From: Tribonema minus
Lineage: Eukaryota; Sar; Xanthophyceae; Tribonematales; Tribonemataceae
Direction: 5' to 3'
NCBI GenBank assembly: GCA_017506865.1
Contig: JAFCMP010000144.1
Span: forward strand, 106,484 to 170,483
DNA length: 64,000 nucleotides
Part shown: in pieces, positions 56,362 through 64,000 of the stretch
Layout: each line of letters opens with the position of its first letter
Position numbering within the stretch: position 1 is the first letter of the stretch
The notes under the pieces: generated by a model
Seen by the model: the letters and a program-made list of their open reading frames with translations, nothing else
Told to the model about the DNA's origin: nothing
Database searches by the model: none
Made by a program: the position numbers and the translations under genes

Positions 56362-57981
56362 TTAATGTGACGCTTCGACGATCTGGAAGTTGACCTTTGT
56401 GCTCGGACTCGTGGACACCGCTTTGCTGCCTGATAAATCCCATATGGATCCCATGTCGATGCCGTTGCCCAGCAAGCGTAGCGGAATGGTCACAGGTACG
56501 GATGCAGAGACGGACCATGACGCGGTGACGGACGAGCTGCACACGGCGACTGACAGCGAAATGAGGGATGCACCGAGGGTCGTGCAGAGCTGTGCCCCCC
56601 TGTTGCCCGCGGACGTGATGCCGTCATCGCTGTACTCTAACTGAACTGCCTTCGTCGTCAGAGGCGGAAGCCCCTTCGCCACTGAGAATGCGCTGTTGCC
56701 TGTGATCCACTTGGTCGGACACGTTCCGTCGATGCATGCTCTCCAAAAGTACGTCGTCGGGGCAGTGACGCTCGCGTCGATGTTCGCAAAGCTCTTGGTG
56801 AACGCGATCGTGAGCGAGGGAAGGTCTGCTGTAGATATCGACACCGGAGTGCCTGTCTGCGTGAACGTCGTGGTACCCTTTGGAGCGTAGGCAGGTACGA
56901 ACCAGTAAGGCGTGGACGGTAACAGGTAGTGAACGTCGACCTCCTCGCTGGTCGCTCCCGTCAGCGGCACCGTGTTTAGCATCGTCGTCACGGTGGTGCC
57001 GAACAGCACGACGTAGGAGTACAAGGCGGGGCTGTTCGAACCGGATGTGAAGGGCACTGTGACCCTCATTGCCGTCATATTCTTGCTCACGGGCGTCACA
57101 GTGCCGCCGACTGGAGTGCTGGGGATGGTCACAGTCGAAGCGGTGGTGAGGGCGGTCCAGGTCGTGCATGTCGTGTTGTAATTGAAGCAGTACTGCGGAG
57201 TAAACGAATAGACAGCGCCGGGGGTCAGCCCTGTCGCGGTTACTAGGACGTCTGTGTTCGCAACTGGAGTGAATGCCGCGTAAGCCGTCGTGCCTGTAGT
57301 CGAGGTGCACGCGAGGCGGTACTGGAAGATGTAGCCCACGCCGATGGTCGTCAACTTGACCTTGCAAGTAAAGCCCTTCACGGCCTGAGTGATGGCAGAC
57401 ACCGTCGTCCCCGCAGGCATGGGCGTCGCGTAGTAGCCAACGTCGCTCATAATGAGGGAAAGCCAACTAGCCCCATTGTTATTGGAAGCCAGCACATTGA
57501 AGACGTACATCGTGCCCGGCGTGAGACCCGTGACAGTTATAGGCTGCACTGCTGTCGTTGCGGCGAGTGCGATTCTGCTCGTGCCGGCTTTCAGCGCGTA
57601 CAGATACGGCGCGTTGGAGCCCAGATAGCCAATCTGCGCGTTGACGGTCATGGACGATCCGTTGTAGCCGTTGGTGGCAACGGTCACGGAGCCGTTCCCT
57701 GCAGACTGGCCGGATCCGGACAGCGTACTGTAATTCCATTCGCTGGTGTGATAGCCGCCGTCGTAATAGAGCAGCTGAAAGTTGTACTGCGTATTGGGTG
57801 TGAGGCTGTAGTAGGTGAAGTACTGCGCGGCTGTGTTTTTCGCGACGTAACTACTGGTGATGGCCGCATCCGAGCTTTTTATTTTGTAATAGGACGTGGA
57901 GTCCATGTTGGGAGTTACCAACACCACTTTGATGGTGATGGCGGTATTGTACGCCTTCTCGAGATAGATGGTCGAAGGCAT
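56362..57981 (-). CDS. Fibronectin III-like repeat protein
   Basis: The protein has 539 residues of almost pure beta-repeat composition. Five or so repeats carry L.PGT.Y.F.. turns (LTPNTQYNFQLLYY, VTGLTPGTMYVFNVLAS, ATGLTPGAVYSFTPQY, LPSTPYWFVPAY), and Thr, Ser, Val, Ala and Tyr dominate. There is no signal peptide. Similar repeats are seen at the left edge. It is likely a virion surface adhesin. Confidence 0.7.
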   Translation of the reverse strand: MPSTIYLEKAYNTAITIKVVLVTPNMDSTSYYKIKSSDAAITSSYVAKNTAAQYFTYYSLTPNTQYNFQLLYYDGGYHTSEWNYSTLSGSGQSAGNGSVTVATNGYNGSSMTVNAQIGYLGSNAPYLYALKAGTSRIALAATTAVQPITVTGLTPGTMYVFNVLASNNNGASWLSLIMSDVGYYATPMPAGTTVSAITQAVKGFTCKVKLTTIGVGYIFQYRLACTSTTGTTAYAAFTPVANTDVLVTATGLTPGAVYSFTPQYCFNYNTTCTTWTALTTASTVTIPSTPVGGTVTPVSKNMTAMRVTVPFTSGSNSPALYSYVVLFGTTVTTMLNTVPLTGATSEEVDVHYLLPSTPYWFVPAYAPKGTTTFTQTGTPVSISTADLPSLTIAFTKSFANIDASVTAPTTYFWRACIDGTCPTKWITGNSAFSVAKGLPPLTTKAVQLEYSDDGITSAGNRGAQLCTTLGASLISLSVAVCSSSVTASWSVSASVPVTIPLRLLGNGIDMGSIWDLSGSKAVSTSPSTKVNFQIVEASH

Positions 57982-58015
57982 GGACGCGCCTTTTCACACT
58001 GTGCCACTAAAATAA

Positions 58016-58423
58016 TCACCACTCGTCACGATCTTCGTGCCGCTCTGTGTCGACAGGCGAGTCCTCTCGCAACCACGGCCAGATGTCGGGAACTCCGCCT
58101 GCGGCTCTGATGGATGCCGTCTTTACCGCTGGCGCCTCGTGGGCCTTGACGTAACTCCACGCGGCTGCCCACGAGCCGAGCGACGGCGCGAGCGAAGCGG
58201 CCATCGCCGGCAGCGTCCGCTCGCATCGCTCCTCGTAGTCGCAGTAGTTGTAGAGCCACACGTGCAGCGCGCAAGTGTGCGCGACCTCTTCGGCAGTGAG
58301 AGGCGTCGCCAACGTTCCCTCGATGAAGCATCGGCACAGCGAGCTGTCGTCGCGCATGGCGACGCCCTCCGCTTCGAGACATCGCAGGAGCTCGGCGAGC
58401 CGACCCTCCTTCGTCATGTCCAT
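58016..58423 (-). CDS. Small helical protein
   Basis: From MDMTKEGRLAELLRCLE at 58423 the product has 135 residues. It is helical with Cys-rich patches (DDSSLCRCFIEG, YNYCDYEERC) and ends with a Trp-rich acidic segment (DIWPWLREDSPVD). The WPWL end resembles short proteins common to large DNA viruses. Function unknown. Confidence 0.5.
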   Translation of the reverse strand: MDMTKEGRLAELLRCLEAEGVAMRDDSSLCRCFIEGTLATPLTAEEVAHTCALHVWLYNYCDYEERCERTLPAMAASLAPSLGSWAAAWSYVKAHEAPAVKTASIRAAGGVPDIWPWLREDSPVDTERHEDRDEW

Positions 58424-58472
58424 CCGACGTGTGTGCAGTGGATGCAACAGATAAAATCTGTGCCACTTGTAA

Positions 58473-58844
58473 ATGACGAACAGCAATCCGTGGAGTGATG
58501 CCCCCGCGGCCGGCGCGAGAATCACGGGCAAGCGGCGGCGACGTTCGCTTCACCCGCAGGAGACGCTGGCTCGGGGGGCGCAGCGAGAACTCGAACGCGA
58601 CGATGCGAGCGCCAAGAAGAAGATGGTCCCCGCCGTCTCCTTCATGACGGTCCGCGACGAGCGCCGCGCGCTGCAGGAGATACGGGCAATGAAGGACCCC
58701 AAACCGAACCAGCAGCTCACCTCCTGCGACATGAGCGTGGCTTTGTTCGCGTTGCGCTTCATCGTCGGGCATCATGTATCCGCACTTAACAACTCTGAAA
58801 TCACTTTGCATGCAATAGTAGAAAATCATGATTTCTGTACGTGA
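58473..58844 (+). CDS. Small basic protein
   Basis: The product has 123 residues: an Arg-rich start (GARITGKRRRRSLHPQ), a helical middle (RGAQRELERDDASAKKKM) and a C-terminal region SCDMSVALFALRFIVGHHV. It diverges from 58016-58423. No family is recognised. Confidence 0.5.
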   Translation: MTNSNPWSDAPAAGARITGKRRRRSLHPQETLARGAQRELERDDASAKKKMVPAVSFMTVRDERRALQEIRAMKDPKPNQQLTSCDMSVALFALRFIVGHHVSALNNSEITLHAIVENHDFCT

Positions 58845-59113
58845 TCGTATTTGTTGTGGTTTCAATTCGCTTTTGTTCCGGCGTCCAGATAGCAGTTTGT
58901 TGTGAAAAACTGACCATGCCTCAACTGTTGCTTGCAATCTTGCAGTTGAAGCGCAAGCTAGGCTCCAAGTCAAGACGGAGCCAAGCAGCCCCATAACGTG
59001 CGCGACAAAGGTCTTTTGGCAGGAAATGTTCCCATTTTCAGACTCCCATTTGCGCCCGTGGCTCCACCGTTTTTATATGTGGCTGGGGTTACAAGAGTTC
59101 TCACTCTTCTGCG
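58845..59113. promoter_or_regulatory. Intergenic region with class B half sites
   Basis: No gene is seen. TTCCCATTTTCAGACTCCCA at about 59030-59049 carries two half sites and precedes the broken HNH gene. TATATGTGG at about 59073-59081 is TATA-like. Confidence 0.4.
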
Positions 59114-60250
59114 ATGAGCTCGCCGATTGCACGCGAGGAGATTCCAGACGATGCAGAGATCATCGATGCGGAGGGCGTGCGGTGGCGCCAAGTTCCGGGC
59201 CACCCGCACTACAACATCTCAAGCATTGGGACCGTCATGAACCACACCACCGGTAGGCTCTTGAGCATGAGTTTAGTTGGAGGTTATGCTGTTGTCGCCC
59301 TGATAGTTGCTGGAAGCCCAGAGTTCAGACAACTCACAGACTGGTTGCCAAGGCGTTTTTGCATTGCCCTGAAGAAGGTGGCTACACTGTAGACACCTTG
59401 ATAGAGTAAAGGTGAACAACGACCTCTCCAACTTAAAATGGGCAACTGCGTCTGAGCAGGCTCACAACAGAGCTCCTAGAGAGGAGTGGGTGGCAAGGGT
59501 TCCACCACCATCGAGCATGGAGTGGAGGGCGATTCCAACTGGTCTCATAGGTGGGGAGGAAGGATGGGAAATGTCGAGCAAGGGAGCGTGGTTGCGGTAC
59601 AGAGGCACAGGGCGCGCATCTCCAACACGGAAGCCATCTCTACAGCGAAATACAGGATACTGTTGGCCAGCATCAAGGGCAAACGGCGCTCCGCACACAG
59701 GCTCGTGGCCAGCGCATGGATTGGGGAGATACCGGACAAGCACGTCGTCGATCACATTGATGAGGTGCCTTCAAACAACGATGTCTCTAACCTTCGCATT
59801 GTCACCCGTTCGGAGAACGGCAATCACAGCCGTGTTGTCTCCGTTGCCATCGAGCAGCGCTCCGAGAAGACAGGTGACATCATTGCTACATTCAATTCAA
59901 TGAAGGCTGCAGCACGTGTAACCGAAACGGAGCGAGGGTCTATTTCATCAGCGGTGGCGAGAGGCATTCGTGTCAAGTCACAGAAGGATGGCCGACTGTA
60001 CTACTGGAGCATGAAAGGCACGCTGCCTCTGCAGAAGCCGCCCACAGTGCAGAATTGGAGCCGTAAGCGCAAACCGGTCACTCAGCACGCCAGCGAGAAT
60101 GGTCCCGTACTCAAGCGGTTCAGGTCCGGGTATGAGGCAGGCAAAAGCACAGGCAGCCTGTCATCTAACATCTCAGAGGCATGTAGGCGGGAAAGGGGAA
60201 GCGTGCTGTCCAAGAATGATGACAAGAGGTACTTTTGGAGGTTCGCATGA
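59114..60250 (+). pseudogene. Broken NUMOD4-HNH homing endonuclease
   Basis: Three reading-frame segments together resemble a homing endonuclease. The first (59114-59392) is NUMOD4-like (EGVRWRQVPGHPHYNISSIG). Near 59343-59450 the conserved 'HRLVAKAF...VDH.DRVKVNNDLSNLKWAT' HNH block is spread over shifted frames by small indels. A second NUMOD4-HNH unit follows, changing frame near 59600-59640, and is then intact: AHRLVASAWIG, VVDHIDEVPSNNDVSNLRIVT, and NUMOD1-type segments to the stop. Several independent indels show that it is decayed. Confidence 0.72.
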
Positions 60251-60265
60251 ACGAAAAATGAAATT

Positions 60266-60994
60266 TCATTCATCTTCTTCTCCCTCTTCTCCCACTTCGA
60301 TATCTGCAAACATGTCGTCGACCTTCGCCTGCGTCGCTTCTCCCCCCAGCACCCATTTCGCATCTTCTCGCAACCCCGCTTGCACCACCGAGTCTTTCAA
60401 TTTTAACAGCAAGCTCTCCGCCAGCCACGCCCTCGACGCGTCGGTCTGCATCGCCGCCTGAGGATTCGACCACACCCTCGACATCACGACGGACACCAGG
60501 TAGCGAGGCGGCGCCGTCTCGAGGTCTCTGACGCACACAGCGTGCCAGCGCACCGCGAGCTCGAAGCACCAGCTGACGCCGGGCACGCCTCCGGACGCTC
60601 TGTAGAATCTGCGAATCATGTCCACCCGCACGCTCTTGTACCTCGTCTCCTTCGGCGGCGGGACGACATCGGTTTTCGCCGACCTCCTGACGACGGCGAC
60701 GACGCCTTCGGACGCCACCGCGACGACTCTCAGCACGTCATGTCGATACGATCTCACAGCGCCTTCGACAATGTAGGAGAGGCGCGAGCCGTCCTTCATC
60801 GTGTAGGTGACCTTACGCACCCACTCTGCATCTGCCTTTTCCCACCCGATGCCAGTCGCAAACCTCTCGTGGAGGCGTTCGAAAGCTGTCCTCTCAATTC
60901 CCCTGTCTCCTGTGTATATCGTCGCCTTGACCTCTCTGTTGACGGCGTCGACGTCCGCGAAGGCATCTGCGACAGCCTTCACAGTGGGGTCCAT
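60266..60994 (-). CDS. Uncharacterised protein, possibly CYTH-like
   Basis: The product has 242 residues. A beta-rich middle with ETRYKSVRVDMIRRFYRA followed by VSWCFELAVRW distantly recalls the acidic/basic strand pairs of CYTH-type RNA triphosphatases, but the key E.E pairs are not clear. The last 40 residues are acidic (VDDMFADIEVGEEGEE). Function not assigned. Confidence 0.55.
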   Translation of the reverse strand: MDPTVKAVADAFADVDAVNREVKATIYTGDRGIERTAFERLHERFATGIGWEKADAEWVRKVTYTMKDGSRLSYIVEGAVRSYRHDVLRVVAVASEGVVAVVRRSAKTDVVPPPKETRYKSVRVDMIRRFYRASGGVPGVSWCFELAVRWHAVCVRDLETAPPRYLVSVVMSRVWSNPQAAMQTDASRAWLAESLLLKLKDSVVQAGLREDAKWVLGGEATQAKVDDMFADIEVGEEGEEDE

Positions 60995-61233
60995 CGCTGC
61001 CCTGCTCCCTCAGGCTGGCTCCTCCTGCGCGGGGGCTCGCTGTCGGCGTTGATCTCCGCCTCTACTCCCTCCGGAGGCGGGGGTTCTGCGAACGAAAACT
61101 TGGCCTGCGCCGGCGCGATGGACTGGAGGGTAGCTGCAGCGGTCGCCGCTCCTGCCACGAACGCCAATAGCGCGATGCCTACGACTGCGCCTCCTGAAAG
61201 ATACGTCGTCGTCTTCTGAGGAGTGACTGACAT
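60979..61233 (-). CDS. Small single-pass membrane protein
   Basis: The product has 84 residues with a hydrophobic helix at about 13-36 (SGGAVVGIALLAFVAGAATA) and a Pro/Glu-rich end. It precedes 60266-60994 and overlaps its start by 16 bases, suggesting linked expression. A class A A-tract (61244-61257) and a class B palindrome (61287-61303) both lie upstream. Confidence 0.6.
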   Translation of the reverse strand: MSVTPQKTTTYLSGGAVVGIALLAFVAGAATAAATLQSIAPAQAKFSFAEPPPPEGVEAEINADSEPPRRRSQPEGAGQRWTPL

Positions 61234-61243
61234 TTGAACCTAG

Positions 61244-61257
61244 CGCAACATTTTTTC
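61244..61257 (-). promoter_or_regulatory. A-tract promoter candidate (class A)
   Basis: On the coding strand: GAAAAAATGTTGCG, 11-24 bases before the ATG at 61233. Confidence 0.45.
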
Positions 61258-61286
61258 AGACAGTTGCGAGACACAGCTTTGTGAAT

Positions 61287-61303
61287 TGGGAGTGGAATTC
61301 CCA
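61287..61303. promoter_or_regulatory. Palindromic promoter candidate (class B)
   Basis: TGGGAGTGGAATTCCCA lies 54 bases upstream of the small membrane protein and abuts the 3' end of the next gene. It combines with a class A element in one promoter. Confidence 0.45.
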
Positions 61304-61305
61304 GT

Positions 61306-63114
61306 TCAAACAAGGATTGCGCCCGTGCGACGCGCGGCCATTCTCGCTCTGAGGACGGACCCCACAGATGCGTGACTCCTGTCTGCAGCGACCGTCTCCG
61401 TCTTGAGCGACGGCGTCGATGCGGCGGGCGCCGCACCCGTCGGGGCTCGAGACCCGAGGTTTACGTTGCGCCGTCCCTCGACGCCCTGCCTCATTAGCGC
61501 CATCGACTTCGCAGGTTGCGGCGCCGCTCCGACAGCGGCGCCTTTGCCGGCGCCGACGGAGTGAGGGAATGACTGGGGAGGAACGACCTTCTCCCTCTTC
61601 TCTGTCTCCGGTGCTCTGGTCCCCGCGGCGACGGTCTTCGCGCCCGCAGCGAAGCCAGCTGCCGCAGCCGCCCGCGACAGTTTCTCAGCTACAGTCGAAG
61701 TTCGCACTGCCGCCGTCGGCATTCGCGAAGGCTGTGCCACAGAGGTGGTGATGGCGCGTGGCGCGCTGACTGTGCGTTTCTCAGCTGCGAGAGCCATCTG
61801 CCCCGTCCACGGGGACCCTGCGCCCAGCTGGTGCGATGTCGTCGGCTGGCGTACCTTCATGGCCCTGCCTGCCTTCTGTGCGATCCGTCCATCTCGTGTC
61901 GCACCTGCAGCTGCGAGCCCCGCCCTCCAAGCAGCGGGGGATTCGAGGTGTACACCCAGGTCGCTCGCCTCGCGAATCTCCTGGCGGCGCCTAGCCGCTG
62001 CGCCGTGCATGACCTTGCCGACAGCTGTGCCCACCCCTTCGGCGCCGACGGACTCTCTGCGCGAAGCGAAAGCGGGATCGTCTCGAGTCGCAGACGCCGG
62101 CATTGTCCGCGCTCCCCCTGTTGCCTGTACGCGTATCTCCGCATCACGCGATGTGCGATGCTCCGAAATCAGCAATCGCGCGGGGCCAACAGCCTTTCGT
62201 GCCCCGCTGAACGCGGAACTCGTGACCTCGTGTCTTCTGATGCCGTCCTCGTCGAATCGCGCAACTGCTGCCATCCCGTTTCTAGCGCTCTTGGCCCCGA
62301 TGGGCGCTCTGTACTCTACGCCGTCAGACCTGCGTGTGTGCAATGTTGATTCGACATCGTTCCAAACGCCTGCAGTCTTGCCAGCTCGGCCGGGTCCACT
62401 AGCAGGCACGTCGAGCCCGTCTCGTCTGATGAGCAGAAACTCGTCACGTCCGAGAGTCGCATTGCGGTTCAGTCCCGCTGCACCCCATTCCTGCTCGACC
62501 GGCCTCTCTAAGTGTTTGAATCGCGAGGTCCCCGCCGCGCCGGAGCTCACCTCCGCGTCGACGAGAGCCCTTCTGCGCGCTATCTCACCCCGCTTCATGA
62601 TGTCCTCTGGGGGAGGCACCGGTGCTAACGTGCCCTCCGGCTTAGGTTTCCTAGGTCCAACCTGCGACAGCCAGCCAGGTCCACGCACGCCCGCGGGTTG
62701 ACATGCCGGAGGCTCTCGGTTCGCAGCAGGGGGGGCATCAAAGATCTTCCTCTGTCTCTCATATTCACTGGTTTTTGATGCCTCCTTCATCCTCTCGACT
62801 CTGTCCCTCATGTCCTTTGTTCGTTGCCTCTCGGCCTCCATCAGTGCGCCCATGAAATCACTGTACTCTGTGTCCATGTCAGTTATAGGGGCAAGCATTT
62901 CAGGCGGATCCCAGCCTGTACCGGAGGGTAGGGGTGTGGGAGGGGGTGCGACAGCGTCTTCGGGGGGTGCAGCGGTGTCATGCTGAACAGGAGCAGTATG
63001 CGGCAGCTCGTGCGAGTCGTCATCGTCGGCAATTTGCTGATCGTGCGAATCAACGACTTCGCTGAGCCCAAGGCTTCCAGCACTCAGCACGCGATAGACT
63101 GCAGTTCCCAACAC
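61306..63114 (-). CDS. Disordered, probably structural protein
   Basis: The open frame encodes about 602 residues, but its 5' end begins at GTG; the first in-frame ATG is at 62898 (MLAPITDMDTEYSDF). An ATG just upstream (about 63134) is one base out of frame, so a 5' indel or an exon is possible. The sequence is Ala, Pro, Arg and Gly rich with charged patches (EAERQRTKDMRDRVERMKEA) and no enzymatic motif. Size and composition fit an internal virion or DNA-packaging-associated protein. Confidence 0.6.
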   Translation of the reverse strand: MLGTAVYRVLSAGSLGLSEVVDSHDQQIADDDDSHELPHTAPVQHDTAAPPEDAVAPPPTPLPSGTGWDPPEMLAPITDMDTEYSDFMGALMEAERQRTKDMRDRVERMKEASKTSEYERQRKIFDAPPAANREPPACQPAGVRGPGWLSQVGPRKPKPEGTLAPVPPPEDIMKRGEIARRRALVDAEVSSGAAGTSRFKHLERPVEQEWGAAGLNRNATLGRDEFLLIRRDGLDVPASGPGRAGKTAGVWNDVESTLHTRRSDGVEYRAPIGAKSARNGMAAVARFDEDGIRRHEVTSSAFSGARKAVGPARLLISEHRTSRDAEIRVQATGGARTMPASATRDDPAFASRRESVGAEGVGTAVGKVMHGAAARRRQEIREASDLGVHLESPAAWRAGLAAAGATRDGRIAQKAGRAMKVRQPTTSHQLGAGSPWTGQMALAAEKRTVSAPRAITTSVAQPSRMPTAAVRTSTVAEKLSRAAAAAGFAAGAKTVAAGTRAPETEKREKVVPPQSFPHSVGAGKGAAVGAAPQPAKSMALMRQGVEGRRNVNLGSRAPTGAAPAASTPSLKTETVAADRSHASVGSVLRARMAARRTGAILV

Positions 63115-63208
63115 AGCACCGGCGAATGACGCTCGTCATTGCAAGTCTGAGAGACAGCAAACAAAAAAAAGACAAGTCCGTGTCTTGTGATGAATATGCT
63201 CATGTTAT

Positions 63209-64000
63209 TCACACGGCAGCGACCTTCATGTTCTGAAGCTCGCCGCGGGTAGCGAAAGCTCCCATCGATCCATCACCTGCCAGCGACAGACTCGTGAAGC
63301 TGTCGTTCATGCCCCCCACACCACCCCCCGACGCCATGCCCTCTCCTTGAAGTTCCGCATCGAAGGAAGGAAGCGTGCTCAGGATCGCGAACAGATCTTC
63401 CGCGCTGAGTGTGTTGTCGTCGAGGGCGAGCGAGCCAGCATCCTGTGCCGCTGCCAGTGCGCTCGATGCCTGTAACGTGTCACGAGCATCGGGAGAGAAG
63501 TCCATGCCGAAAGCGCCCTGCATGGCCATCGTGAGCATGCCCGACGCGCGGCCACCGTCGAGTGCGACAGTGGCCCCGCCCGTTGCTGCCAAAGGCGCGA
63601 GAAGAGCATACTCCACGCCCACTGTCACGGTGTTGGGGCGGCAGCTGCCGTCGAGTGAGTTGTCAGTCTGCAGCGTCGAAAGTTCTCGACCGTCTGCCTG
63701 AGCTGCTTCACCTTGAGCGATTCTGTGCGGCTGCGTTCAGGTTGCACGTATGCAGGAGTGTGCAGGATGGGAACCCTCCAATGTCAAAGTCAGCCATGCA
63801 CGCGTCCACTGTGCCAGTCGGCGCTGCCACCTCGACGTAACGCATCGCGTCGTCGTACAGGAAGGAGGTGCCGGTGAGGCGGCGGGGGAGACTGCGGGGC
63901 TCGGTTCCTCCTTGGCTCCTGAAGACACCCTTTGACGGATGGCCTCTGATGTCCCTGCGCGATCGGAACGAGGTGCATTGAAAGTGCGGGAAAAGTGCGG
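63209..64000 (-). CDS. Fibre-like protein, right-edge partial, frame broken twice
   Basis: The frame from 63209 is continuous to about 63670 (TLQTDNSLDG, then VEYALLAPLAATGG, ending GELQNMKVAAV). Further upstream the coding-like sequence continues in two other frames: QLRQTVENF (about 63680-63750), and beyond about 63760 RRLTGTSFLYDDAMRYVEV, open to the window edge. Each change can be explained by one missing base in a homopolymer, TTT near 63679 and GGG near 63767. It is probably one gene with sequencing deletions rather than two introns. The product is Ala, Ser and Gly rich, in the style of fibre proteins. Confidence 0.5.

Noticed and set aside
61745..62701. A 318-codon open frame on the plus strand
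   Set aside because: It is antisense to the disordered structural protein. The Ala/Ser/Arg composition is the mirror of the real gene's codons.
63670..63780. Introns to explain frame changes in the right-edge gene
   Set aside because: Possible donor/acceptor pairs (for example CAAG|GTGAAG to CTGCAG) leave the wrong phase and would remove coding-like sequence. Two single-base homopolymer losses explain it better.

Overview
The window looks like about 64 kb of a large double-stranded DNA virus of the Nucleocytoviricota type, probably infecting a protist or alga, or a recently integrated copy of one. Genes are tightly packed on both strands. Many products resemble families that recur in giant viruses: PCNA, dUTPase, an archaeo-eukaryotic primase, a PD-(D/E)XK nuclease, oligoribonuclease, HNH and DUF4379-type endonucleases, DUF5767- and DUF5871-like proteins, ankyrin and RING proteins and protein kinases. 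No major capsid protein, family B DNA polymerase, RNA polymerase subunit or packaging ATPase is visible, so lineage, host and free-versus-integrated state stay open. All family names come from reading the translations; no database was searched.

Two things stand out. The window encodes every core histone: an H2B-H2A doublet, H4, two near-canonical H3 genes in tandem and a third, divergent H3. Several genes, including H4, are interrupted by spliceosomal-type introns. Removing them restores conserved sequence: the H4 C-terminus, the core of a PD-(D/E)XK nuclease, a CxxC membrane protein and a fibre-like protein. Both GT-AG and GC-AG introns appear. Such introns require the host spliceosome, so at least part of expression is inferred to be nuclear.

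Layout. 1-5.5 kb: fibronectin-like 3' end, DnaJ relic, HNH protein, intact DnaJ, methyltransferase. 6.1-16.8 kb: a 5,180-bp block (ankyrin, kinase, unknown, small protein, DUF5767-like protein, small protein) repeated head to tail with no visible difference. 17-27 kb: primase, secreted GH26-like glycosidase, 2,005-residue repeat protein. 27-34 kb: membrane and conserved small proteins, endonuclease I-like nuclease, RING-ankyrin protein. 34-38 kb: PCNA, histone doublet, spliced H4. 38-45 kb: cyclic-nucleotide-type kinase, ligase-like protein, exonuclease. 45-52 kb: H3 pair, endonucleases, spliced fibre protein. 52-64 kb: OTU-like protein, dUTPase, spliced nuclease, divergent H3, fibronectin-like adhesin, broken homing endonuclease, structural-looking proteins.

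Two recurrent upstream motifs suggest two promoter classes: a palindrome near TGGGAATGGCATTCCCA, and an A-tract AAAAAATGTTG lying 2-50 bases before start codons on the coding strand. Start codons were moved to the first sensible ATG wherever the longest open frame began with TTG or GTG.
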